Assembly (NCBI GenBank): GCA_900542935.1
Contig: UQPN01000003.1
Span: forward strand, 53,245-117,244
Reading direction: 5' to 3'
From: an uncultured Eubacteriales bacterium
GTDB lineage: Bacteria; Bacillota; Clostridia; Christensenellales; Borkfalkiaceae
Length of the DNA stretch: 64,000 nucleotides
The translations under genes were made by a program, and so were the position numbers. Below the pieces are notes generated by a model. That model saw only the letters and a program-made list of their open reading frames with translations. It was not told the DNA's origin and did not search any database. Shown here piece after piece: positions 1-6,207 of this stretch. Numbering within the stretch: position 1 is the first letter of the stretch; each line of letters starts with the position of its first letter.

Positions 1-1216
1 GCAAAAGGTATTCGTTCGATAAATCGGTGTATGCGTCGCGCAGCGCACCGAGAGAATGTCCCATAAATTTCATGCGCGCCGTGTTCGCCACGCCCGCTTC
101 TTCGCATTTCGTGTTGAACGTTGTGCGAAGATCATACAGTTTGTGATTCGGTACGAATTTCGGGAAATGTAACGTCAGGTAGTTCGGCGAAGGGAACGCG
201 GGAAAGATTCCGCTTTCCGGAAGATATGAACGAAGCAAGTCGATGATAGGAATTTTTTTATATTCGATTTCCCTCGTTTTGCGCTTGCTGTTTTTCATCA
301 CGATGAAGTTTCCGTCGATTCGCGCCGTTTCAAGTTCGTTCGGACGCGCTCCGGTGCAAAGCATAAGTACGCACGGCAATTCGATTTTGCTTCCGTTCAG
401 AGCGAGAAGCATTTTTGAGATTTCATCGTTTGTAAGCGATTTTCCGTGTACGCGGTTGTGCTGCACTTTGAGAATAAGCGCAAGCGGATTCTTCGTCATC
501 AGTCCGTGCGCCGCCGCGGCTTTGAAAATTACGGAAAGCAATCCGTACAATTCTTCGATTGTTTTCGCTTTTCCCTGCAAGTCGTCGGAATCTAACAGAT
601 CCTGACAGTGCGTAGGCGTAATGGCGTTGAATCTCATTTCTTTAAAAAACGGCGCGAGATATTTTTTGAAACGCAGCAAATCGATTTTGTAGGTTTGCTG
701 CGTAACTTTTTTACTGCGGAAACGCTCGAAGTAGTACATAGAAAACGCGGTGAACGTGGTGGGAAAGGAAGAAAGCGAATCTTTCTTCTTTTGCCTGTTT
801 TCGGCAATCGCCACCTTTGCTTTTTTCAAAAAGTTTATTTTTGCGATTTCTTTCGTCTTTCCGCACGCTTCTATGCAGTAGCCGTCTTTCCGGTAGCGCA
901 GTTCGTACGTGAATTTGTTGTATGAAGTTTCTCTTTTTCTTACGTGTACGTTGAATTTTCCTACACGAATAATTCTTTGAAGTGTAATTGGCATTGATCT
1001 GATCTCCTTGTCGGTAAATTTTACAATGCCTTCTTTTTCTTCTTTTTCATCGAGTTCCGGCGGGGATTCCGCCGAACAAGCAGGGGAGCTTTTAATAAAA
1101 TAAAATAAATTTCTCTTTTCTTGTGCCACCTCCTCGCCGAGCCGGTAACGTTCCACCACGCGCAGAATTTCTACCGCGGCGCGTTCGAGCGTTTGCAGAT
1201 CGTCTTTTTCAATCAT
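1..1216 (-). CDS. Tyrosine recombinase / integrase (3' end cut by window edge)
   Basis: 405 codons are visible from an ATG at 1216, preceded on the minus strand by an AAAGGGG ribosome site. It is expected to integrate and excise the surrounding element at the tRNA-Leu 3' end. The N-terminal part (to about residue 130) is a variable arm-binding region, and a SAM-like core-binding region follows. The catalytic part shows TGARPNEL with the box I Arg near residue 291, KLYDLRTTF for box II (Tyr where HxxR usually has His), MGHS, and the likely nucleophile Tyr in DAYTDLS near residue 396. Only the last few residues should be missing. The gene points left, toward the predicted intact tRNA and left att site. 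The family is certain; the exact subfamily is not. Confidence 0.93.
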   Translation of the reverse strand, partial: MIEKDDLQTLERAAVEILRVVERYRLGEEVAQEKRNLFYFIKSSPACSAESPPELDEKEEKEGIVKFTDKEIRSMPITLQRIIRVGKFNVHVRKRETSYNKFTYELRYRKDGYCIEACGKTKEIAKINFLKKAKVAIAENRQKKKDSLSSFPTTFTAFSMYYFERFRSKKVTQQTYKIDLLRFKKYLAPFFKEMRFNAITPTHCQDLLDSDDLQGKAKTIEELYGLLSVIFKAAAAHGLMTKNPLALILKVQHNRVHGKSLTNDEISKMLLALNGSKIELPCVLMLCTGARPNELETARIDGNFIVMKNSKRKTREIEYKKIPIIDLLRSYLPESGIFPAFPSPNYLTLHFPKFVPNHKLYDLRTTFNTKCEEAGVANTARMKFMGHSLGALRDAYTDLSNEYLL

Positions 1217-1348
1217 AAATAAAACCCCTTTCGTAAAATTTACGCTTTCACGCATAGGGGAATTATATCAAATTTTTATTCGTTTTTGCGAAACCGCGAA
1301 GTAAGCAAAAATTTTTAGTAAAAAAATTTTGTGCTTAAAAACGGGATT

Positions 1349-1786
1349 TTATATCAATGAAACTGTGCCGTCGTGGATTGCATAACGACAAGTTGTTCCC
1401 ATGGATATCAATTCGGAAAGAGAAAAGTCGGTTACGGAAATTTCTTTCTGATACGGCGTTCCTGTCGAAACGTCGCCGAATTTTAAATAAGACGAAGTTA
1501 CCGTTTTTCCCGCCGAATTAAGAAAGTCTACCCGAATCATCAAATTTTTTATATTCTTTCTCGGCGTTACATTGATAGACGTGCTCAAAGGAAATTTGTA
1601 AGATTCGCTGATATCGATATCGTTTATCGTGGCAATGCGTTCGTAAATATGAGGCTTCGCGGCAATGCCCGCGTCGTTGGCGGCTTTGCGTTGCAGCAGA
1701 TTAAAGCCCACTAACCCTATAAGTACGAGAATTAAACAGGTAGTCAATAAACGCGCCAAACAACTCTTTTTCTTTTTTTCGCTCAT
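1349..1786 (-). CDS. Small membrane-anchored protein of the element, unknown function
   Basis: 145 aa. A short Lys-rich start (MSEKKKKS) is followed by one hydrophobic helix at about residues 12-28 and a polar, beta-rich remainder, so it is probably a signal-anchored protein with its C-terminal domain outside the cell. I do not recognise the domain. It lies directly downstream of the repressor gene on the same strand with a 25-bp gap, so the two probably share a transcript (lysogeny or maintenance side of the element). Its design (basic start, one helix, about 120 outside residues) resembles the three small anchored proteins on the opposite strand at 4598-6189. An immunity or exclusion role is possible but unsupported. 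Confidence 0.7.
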   Translation of the reverse strand: MSEKKKKSCLARLLTTCLILVLIGLVGFNLLQRKAANDAGIAAKPHIYERIATINDIDISESYKFPLSTSINVTPRKNIKNLMIRVDFLNSAGKTVTSSYLKFGDVSTGTPYQKEISVTDFSLSELISMGTTCRYAIHDGTVSLI

Positions 1787-1811
1787 AGTACCCCCCCTCT
1801 TTCTGAAGCAA

Positions 1812-2198
1812 TCAGCCGTTTTTCTTTTTGTTATTTTCTTCCGTGTAAATATCCAAAGCCGCTTCGGCGTATGCCTGAACGCGCATTTTTGAAACGTACG
1901 GTAACTGATTAAAAACTTGCAATAATGTTTGAGCTTCTTTGCTGATAGGCGGAATTTCTTCGATTGTCGGAGTGGGGTAGAGCTTTGTTCCGCTCATATT
2001 TTCAAGCCCTAAAAAGAAATCGGCGGATACTTCAAAAAATTCGCAAAGTCTTTTTAAATAAGTCGCTTTCGGTTCGTTTTCGCCGTTTTCCCATTTGCAA
2101 ATTGCCGCATCGCTAACTTGAATTTTTTCAGCTAAGGCGCGCATGCTGAGTTCTTTCTGCTCGCGTAATTCTTTGAGATTTTCCGAAAAAACAGACAT
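1812..2198 (-). CDS. XRE/CI-like transcriptional repressor
   Basis: 128 aa. The N-terminal helix-turn-helix (residues about 7-62) has the usual XRE pattern: LKELREQKELSMRALAEKIQ, then ISDAAICKWENG-type recognition helix and YLKRLCEFFEVS. The remaining roughly 60 residues are a short oligomerisation-type tail with no visible LexA-like Ser/Lys peptidase motif, so self-cleavage is unlikely. It is transcribed away from the rightward element operon, and the strong promoter at 2246-2274 with its inverted repeats lies in the divergent gap. This suggests it represses that promoter and controls the element's switch, as in phages and ICEs. The family is clear; the target is inferred from position. Confidence 0.9.
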   Translation of the reverse strand: MSVFSENLKELREQKELSMRALAEKIQVSDAAICKWENGENEPKATYLKRLCEFFEVSADFFLGLENMSGTKLYPTPTIEEIPPISKEAQTLLQVFNQLPYVSKMRVQAYAEAALDIYTEENNKKKNG

Positions 2199-2245
2199 TT
2201 TTACACCTCACAATAAAATTTTACTAAATTTTTTCAGCAAAATCA

Positions 2246-2274
2246 TTGACATTAAGAAAAATTAGTGTTATAAT
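2246..2274 (+). promoter_or_regulatory. Consensus sigma-70-type promoter of the element operon
   Basis: TTGACA at 2246-2251, a 17-bp spacer, and TATAAT at 2269-2274 match the housekeeping consensus at every position. It points right, toward the long element operon, and starts transcription near 2281, inside the inverted repeats. A promoter this strong next to a CI-like repressor gene is expected to be off unless the repressor is lost. Confidence 0.85.
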
Positions 2275-2278
2275 CTTA

Positions 2279-2303
2279 CTAACAAAAGTTAGCACCACTA
2301 ACT
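2279..2303. promoter_or_regulatory. Overlapping inverted repeats, likely repressor operator
   Basis: CTAAC-AAAA-GTTAG (2279-2292) overlaps AGTTAG-CACCA-CTAACT (2287-2303), so the CTAAC/GTTAG half-site occurs three times in alternating orientation right at the predicted transcription start. A related TTAGTG lies within the promoter spacer. The arrangement suits a dimeric XRE repressor. It could also fold in the RNA leader. Binding by the 1812-2198 product is inferred. Confidence 0.6.
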
Positions 2304-2341
2304 TATTCTCAGTCTTGCCGGGGAAGTCAAAGAGTCAAAGT

Positions 2342-2440
2342 CAAGCCGAGAGGCTTGGTGATGATATAGGAAAGAACGGCGAGGTTTTGGCAAGAAAACC
2401 TTCGCCGTTTCTTTTCCCGAATTTGCGGCATAGCCGCAAA
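2342..2440 (+). promoter_or_regulatory. Structured 5' leader with three strong hairpins
   Basis: Between the promoter and the first gene (2467) the transcript would fold three times. CAAGCC-GAGA-GGCTTG is at 2342-2357, a 6-bp stem with a GNRA loop. A stem of about 14 bp with one bulge lies at 2375-2409 (AACGGCGA...TCGCCGTT plus GGTTTT/AAAACC). TTTGCGGC-ATA-GCCGCAAA is at 2422-2440. The second is followed by TCTTTTCC, a weak U tract, so it could act as an attenuator. No known riboswitch class is recognised. Confidence 0.55.
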
Positions 2441-2466
2441 GAAAACAGAAAAGGGGCGAATGAAAA

Positions 2467-2907
2467 ATGTCTGATCAAAAGAGCGAAAAGAAATATCGGA
2501 ATCTATCGAAGAAGTATAAAATCGATCGGGACGATTTCGAAGCGCAGTTCGAGCGGCTGACGCGGTACATATTGCAAACGTATAATTTCGGAAGCGAGCT
2601 TGTAACGATCGCGTATCTGGATCTTCTTCGGAACGGGGATATTCCTGAAAGCGCGGAAGGGAAGAAGGCTTCGGGAATGTACCGCCGGGAAATCGGCGAG
2701 GAAGGCAAGTGCGCGGAAAAGGCGATCGGAAAACCTTCGGATCTGATAGCGGAGTCGATCAGAGCGAGAGCGGAGCAAGCGCAAAAAGGAGAGCAAGAAA
2801 AGGCAAGCGGCGCGGCGAACGAAAAAGGCGTAAAAGAAAAGCCGCTGAAAGGGCAGATAAACATATTCGACGAAACGCCGGGCGAAGGGAGCGCGCCGGG
2901 GAAATAA
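2467..2907 (+). CDS. Hypothetical element protein with C-terminal clamp-binding-like motif
   Basis: 146 aa, soluble and strongly charged. The first 60 residues look helical (FEAQFERLTRYILQTYNFG); the middle is a Lys/Glu/Ala-rich linker. Near the C terminus the segment GQINIFDE (residues 129-136) has the QxxhF form of a bacterial sliding-clamp (DnaN) binding peptide, and the same GQxNhFD core recurs in the neighbour at 3226-4404. It is the first gene after the structured leader, with an AAGGGG ribosome site. No enzymatic motif is visible. A replication accessory role is inferred only from the motif and its place in the element. Otherwise unknown. Confidence 0.7.
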   Translation: MSDQKSEKKYRNLSKKYKIDRDDFEAQFERLTRYILQTYNFGSELVTIAYLDLLRNGDIPESAEGKKASGMYRREIGEEGKCAEKAIGKPSDLIAESIRARAEQAQKGEQEKASGAANEKGVKEKPLKGQINIFDETPGEGSAPGK

Positions 2908-2977
2908 GAAAAACGGATTCAACGCGCCAAAGGAAGAAGCGCGAAGAAAATAAAGACGGAAAGGAAGGCTGCAAAAA

Positions 2978-3229
2978 ATGGGATTCAGATTGTACATTGC
3001 ATGCGATAACGGCGGGCGGTTTTTCAGCTCGACGGACTACGCAACGCAGGAACAGGCAGAACGGGCGCGGAAGTATGTGGCGGCAAGCGCAAACATAACG
3101 GAAGCGGCGTTCGGGATTGCACAATTTTGTGACGTGTGCGGAAAGGAAAAGCCGATTTACTCGGAAGGCTGCTGCAAAAGCTGCTTTGAAAAGTTTGTAT
3201 CGGCGGTGAGCGGGGAGAAAAAGAAATGA
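2978..3229 (+). CDS. Small zinc-ribbon-like protein
   Basis: 83 aa. The N-terminal half (MGFRLYIACDNGGRFFSS) has no recognisable fold. The C-terminal half carries two cysteine pairs, CDVC at about residues 51-54 and CKSC at about 67-70, spaced like a treble-clef or ribbon zinc finger; an extra Cys precedes the second pair. The gene overlaps the next one by 4 bp (ATGA), so the two are translationally coupled. Proteins like this in mobile elements often bind nucleic acid or serve as assembly partners, but nothing here fixes the role. Confidence 0.65.
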   Translation: MGFRLYIACDNGGRFFSSTDYATQEQAERARKYVAASANITEAAFGIAQFCDVCGKEKPIYSEGCCKSCFEKFVSAVSGEKKK

Positions 3230-4404
3230 GCGAAAATGAATTGATTGAATTTAAAGATCGCGCAAATTTCGATTTTCTGCGTTTCCGCTATGCGCAAGAC
3301 TATGAGCAGAGAGAGCTGAAAGCGGACTGCGAGCGGGTGGCGCAATATGCTCGCGATACGGTGAAGGATTTGTGCCTTTTGGGTTTGCGGCTGAAAGAGA
3401 TGAAAGCGGCGGAACAATGGCGCGAAGTGGTGGACGAAACGGGGACTCCGTTTTCTTACGCGGGTTTCGAAGAGTTTTGCAAATACGCGTTCGGGTTTTC
3501 GCAGACGAAAACGTCGAATCTGGTGCGGATAGCGGAATTCGTGAAACTGAACGGCGAAAACGTGAATTTCATCGAAAGGCAATACGCGGAATTTTCGATG
3601 TCGCAGCTTGTAGAGCTTGCGAGCGTACCGAAAGAAAACCGGAAATATTTCAATTCGGAAATGTCGGTGGACGATATGCGCGCTGTGAAAGTTTACATGC
3701 GCGACAGCGTGGGATTTTTTTATATGTCGGATTCGGAGTCGGATCAAATTTTAGAAAAGGCGAAGAAATTCCGCGAAGAGCAGAACGCCAGACGCGCGGA
3801 GCAGAAAGCGGAGCGGCAACGGATCATGCAAAAGCCGACGCAGGAAATCGAGCTTTCGGAAGAAAAAGCGGAAGATCAGATCCCCGGACAGACGAATTTA
3901 TTCGACGATACTTTTGACGAAAACGAAACGCCGTATTATGACGCGGCGGAAGATTTGGAAGCGGACAAGCGGACGATAGAAAGCGCGGCGGAAGAATGGG
4001 CACAGGCGCAGGAAGAAGAGGCGGAAGAAGCGGAAGAAAAATCCGACGTCGGATATAAATCGCCGAGAATAGAGATCGAGCCGTGCGAATTTATTTCGGA
4101 ATATCCGTTGAACGTGCGGGACGGTCGAAGAGCGTTTTTAGCCGATCTGAGCAAATGGCGGGCTTGTCCGGAAAAACCTGAAACAGAGGCGCGGTACTTC
4201 TGGCGATTCGAAGATAAAACGGAAATTTTGGTGGAACAGAAGAAGGCGTTTGAAAAGTCAATCGGGGACGAAGAGAGCGCGACGGTAGCGGATTTTTATT
4301 ATGTACGATTGAGCGCGTTCGGGGAATGGATAGCGACGTCGAAGATACAGCTTGAAAGGTGGCTTGGGGAGAAGTATTCGGAAAGACCGGCGCAAGAAAA
4401 TTGA
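3226..4404 (+). CDS. Putative DNA-binding replication/partition-type protein
   Basis: 392 aa, soluble. Residues about 20-155 form a helical domain of the sort seen in clostridial plasmids and integrative elements, with an HTH-like stretch (AFGFSQTKTSNLVRIAEF, then YAEFSMSQLVELASV). A charged coiled-coil region follows (about 170-215). Then comes GQTNLFDD at 221-228, a good match to the QxxLF sliding-clamp peptide, then an acidic linker (poly-Glu/Ala, about 230-275) and a C-terminal domain of about 110 residues with WRF and ERWLGEKY motifs. It starts with a 4-bp overlap to the zinc-ribbon gene. The family (possibly near DUF3102) is a tentative assignment. A role in replicating the excised element is inferred. 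Confidence 0.6.
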   Translation: MSENELIEFKDRANFDFLRFRYAQDYEQRELKADCERVAQYARDTVKDLCLLGLRLKEMKAAEQWREVVDETGTPFSYAGFEEFCKYAFGFSQTKTSNLVRIAEFVKLNGENVNFIERQYAEFSMSQLVELASVPKENRKYFNSEMSVDDMRAVKVYMRDSVGFFYMSDSESDQILEKAKKFREEQNARRAEQKAERQRIMQKPTQEIELSEEKAEDQIPGQTNLFDDTFDENETPYYDAAEDLEADKRTIESAAEEWAQAQEEEAEEAEEKSDVGYKSPRIEIEPCEFISEYPLNVRDGRRAFLADLSKWRACPEKPETEARYFWRFEDKTEILVEQKKAFEKSIGDEESATVADFYYVRLSAFGEWIATSKIQLERWLGEKYSERPAQEN

Positions 4405-4440
4405 GCGAAACGGTGAGCGAAAGCCGTTTGCTATATATGT

Positions 4441-4535
4441 ACCCGCATACGCGCGTGAGCGCGTGCGGGTTGCAGCCTTGAAGGGGCGAAGAGGTACTTC
4501 CTTATTATCCGCTTCGCCCTGACTTCGGAAGGGCG
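4441..4535 (+). promoter_or_regulatory. Intergenic hairpins, two mutually exclusive
   Basis: ACCCGCA (4441-4447) pairs with TGCGGGT (4464-4470), enclosing CGCGC-GTGA-GCGCG, a long GC stem capped by a GNRA loop. Downstream, GGGCGAAG (4484-4491) can pair with CTTCGCCC (4512-4519), or CGCCCT (4515-4520) with AGGGCG (4530-4535), but not both. This is the layout of an attenuator or translational switch before the surface-protein genes. No U tract follows, so simple termination is unlikely. Confidence 0.45.
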
Positions 4536-4597
4536 TCAAAGAGAGTTAAAAACCGCGAGATAAAAGCCGCGGAAAAAATAACAGGAGGCTTTTAGCA

Positions 4598-5074
4598 ATG
4601 GCAAAAGCAAAAAACGGTAAGGTCGCGGGAGTGGCGATCGGCATTGTGGCAGTATTGGGCGTAGGCTTAGGCGGCGCGGCGTTGGTGAAACAGATCAGCG
4701 GCGAAAAGACGAAAGACGTTTCTTCAACGTTCGGCTACGAAACGGGCTTGCTCGATACGGAAACGGGGCGCGACAAATCGGGCGCGACGGCATGGCGGAC
4801 GAAGGATTTCGTGCCGGTGAAAGGTCTTGTGGTGGACGTAGACGAAAAGGCGGGAGATATTTCGTACAATATCTTCTACTACGACGCGGACAAAGCATTT
4901 TTGAAAAAAACGACAACTGCTTTGAAAGTGGATTACGAGGCGGCGAAAGATTCGAGTTTGCCGTCCGACGCGAAGTATGTGCGTATTGTATTCGAACACG
5001 CGAACGATAAAGATATTTCGTCGAGCGACATCAGAACGTATGCGAAAACGTACACGGTAACGTACGACAAATAA
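4598..5074 (+). CDS. Signal-anchored surface protein of the element (1 of 3 small)
   Basis: 158 aa. The basic start MAKAKNGK is followed by a hydrophobic, Gly/Ala-rich helix at about residues 9-30, then an outside domain of about 125 residues. That domain alternates polar and aromatic residues typical of a beta sandwich (SYNIFYYDADKAFLKK, SDAKYVRIVF), recalling carbohydrate-binding or phage receptor-binding jelly rolls, though I cannot name a family. The ribosome site is AGGAGG. It opens a run of four anchored proteins ending in the ATPase gene. No cysteine lipobox is present. Role unknown; likely part of one extracellular or envelope-spanning assembly. Confidence 0.7.
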   Translation: MAKAKNGKVAGVAIGIVAVLGVGLGGAALVKQISGEKTKDVSSTFGYETGLLDTETGRDKSGATAWRTKDFVPVKGLVVDVDEKAGDISYNIFYYDADKAFLKKTTTALKVDYEAAKDSSLPSDAKYVRIVFEHANDKDISSSDIRTYAKTYTVTYDK

Positions 5075-5150
5075 GGGGGCGCGACTTGTTTCGGGAAAGC
5101 GAAGAAAACTTTCCCGAAGCAAAAAACGCGGAAGGAGCGGTGAAAAGGAA

Positions 5151-5711
5151 ATGAAACGGACGGGAAGAATACTGACGGCGGCGACGGTGCTGTTAGGTGT
5201 TGTGTTCACCGCACCGATAATAGTGAAAGCGGTGAAAGGGAAACAAGAGGACGAATCGAAAAAAGAGCCGGTGCGGCAAGCGGTGGTGCTTCTGGACGCG
5301 GCGAAAACGCCGGAACAGTTGGGCGTAACAAGCGTGCAGCTGAACATAGACGGAAGCAACTGCACGGTGCGGTTAAAAGACGGGCGAGTGAAGTTTGCTG
5401 CGGGGTGCGGAGCGGATAAACTGATTGCGAACGTGCAAGGCTTTGGCAGCGTTCCGCTGGAATACGAAGTGCAGACGGTATACACGGAAACGGAAAAATA
5501 CGAATTGTACCGATTGAAGCCGTGCGCTCTCACGCCGTGCCAAATATTCGGAAACACGGCAAAATGTAAAATCGACTTATACGCGTACGTGGGTACGCGA
5601 ATGTATAAAATAGGCAGCGTAAACGGGGAAGCTGCGGGCGCGTTCGATACGATATGGAAGGTAGAAGATCCGTGGCAGGCAACACGCGAAAATACGTTAG
5701 TGGAGAAGTGA
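5151..5711 (+). CDS. Signal-anchored surface protein of the element (2 of 3 small)
   Basis: 186 aa. MKRTGR precedes a hydrophobic segment at about residues 7-25 (ILTAATVLLGVVFTAPIIVK), then a charged linker (about 27-42) and a beta-rich outside domain with four cysteines (SNCTVRL, AAGCGADK, KPCALTPCQIF). These could form disulfides outside the cell, which is unusual beside its Cys-free neighbours. It ends one base before the next start codon, so translation is probably coupled. I do not recognise the fold. The shared TAPIIVK / LTPIIVK end of the helix with the next gene suggests these two are paralogues. Confidence 0.7.
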   Translation: MKRTGRILTAATVLLGVVFTAPIIVKAVKGKQEDESKKEPVRQAVVLLDAAKTPEQLGVTSVQLNIDGSNCTVRLKDGRVKFAAGCGADKLIANVQGFGSVPLEYEVQTVYTETEKYELYRLKPCALTPCQIFGNTAKCKIDLYAYVGTRMYKIGSVNGEAAGAFDTIWKVEDPWQATRENTLVEK

Positions 5712-5712
5712 A

Positions 5713-6189
5713 ATGAGCGGAAAAACAAAATGGAGCAAAGCGAGCATAATCGTATCGATCGTAACGTTTATCTTAGGGTTGATTCTAACGCCGATCATCG
5801 TGAAGCTGGTGCAGAAGAACGACAAGCCCGCGGAAACGAATCCCGATCTGATCGGCAAGATTATGGAAGGCGAATTCGAGTTTGACGAAGAGGCGTTCGA
5901 CGTGCGAATAAAATCGGGGCATTTATATTCGACGGAAGAAGTGCTTCTGCTGGAAATTCACGTAGAGAACTACGGAATCGCGAAGCTGGCGTTTAAGAAG
6001 TCGGAAGAGCCGGATATACGCGGTGCGTACAGATACGACGTGATTCCGGAAGAGAGTGAAAAGCTTACCGCGGCGGACGACAGCGTTACGGTAACGGCGC
6101 AAATATTAGTAACTACGACGGACGCGACTTCGTACAAATTGTACGAAAAAACGTATACTACGAAAAGCCCGTGGACGGGTTACTATTGA
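5713..6189 (+). CDS. Signal-anchored surface protein of the element (3 of 3 small)
   Basis: 158 aa. A single N-terminal helix at about residues 10-29 (ASIIVSIVTFILGLILTPII) ends in TPIIVKLVQ, like the previous protein. The outside part is acidic at first (EGEFEFDEEAFDVRIK), then beta-rich, ending in SPWTGYY; the previous protein has a related DPWQATR near its own end. This points to duplication within the operon. No catalytic motif is visible. It is followed 18 bp later by the 1123-aa surface protein. Function unknown. Confidence 0.68.
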   Translation: MSGKTKWSKASIIVSIVTFILGLILTPIIVKLVQKNDKPAETNPDLIGKIMEGEFEFDEEAFDVRIKSGHLYSTEEVLLLEIHVENYGIAKLAFKKSEEPDIRGAYRYDVIPEESEKLTAADDSVTVTAQILVTTTDATSYKLYEKTYTTKSPWTGYY

Positions 6190-6207
6190 TTGTAAGGAAA
6201 CGGAAAA

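Noticed and set aside
243..925. Two + strand open frames of about 120 and 105 codons
   Set aside because: They are the complement of the integrase gene, whose minus-strand frame has clear catalytic motifs.
2246..2560. 104-codon open frame on the + strand
   Set aside because: It begins inside the -35 box of the consensus promoter, crosses the operator and leader hairpins, and overlaps the real gene at 2467 in another frame.
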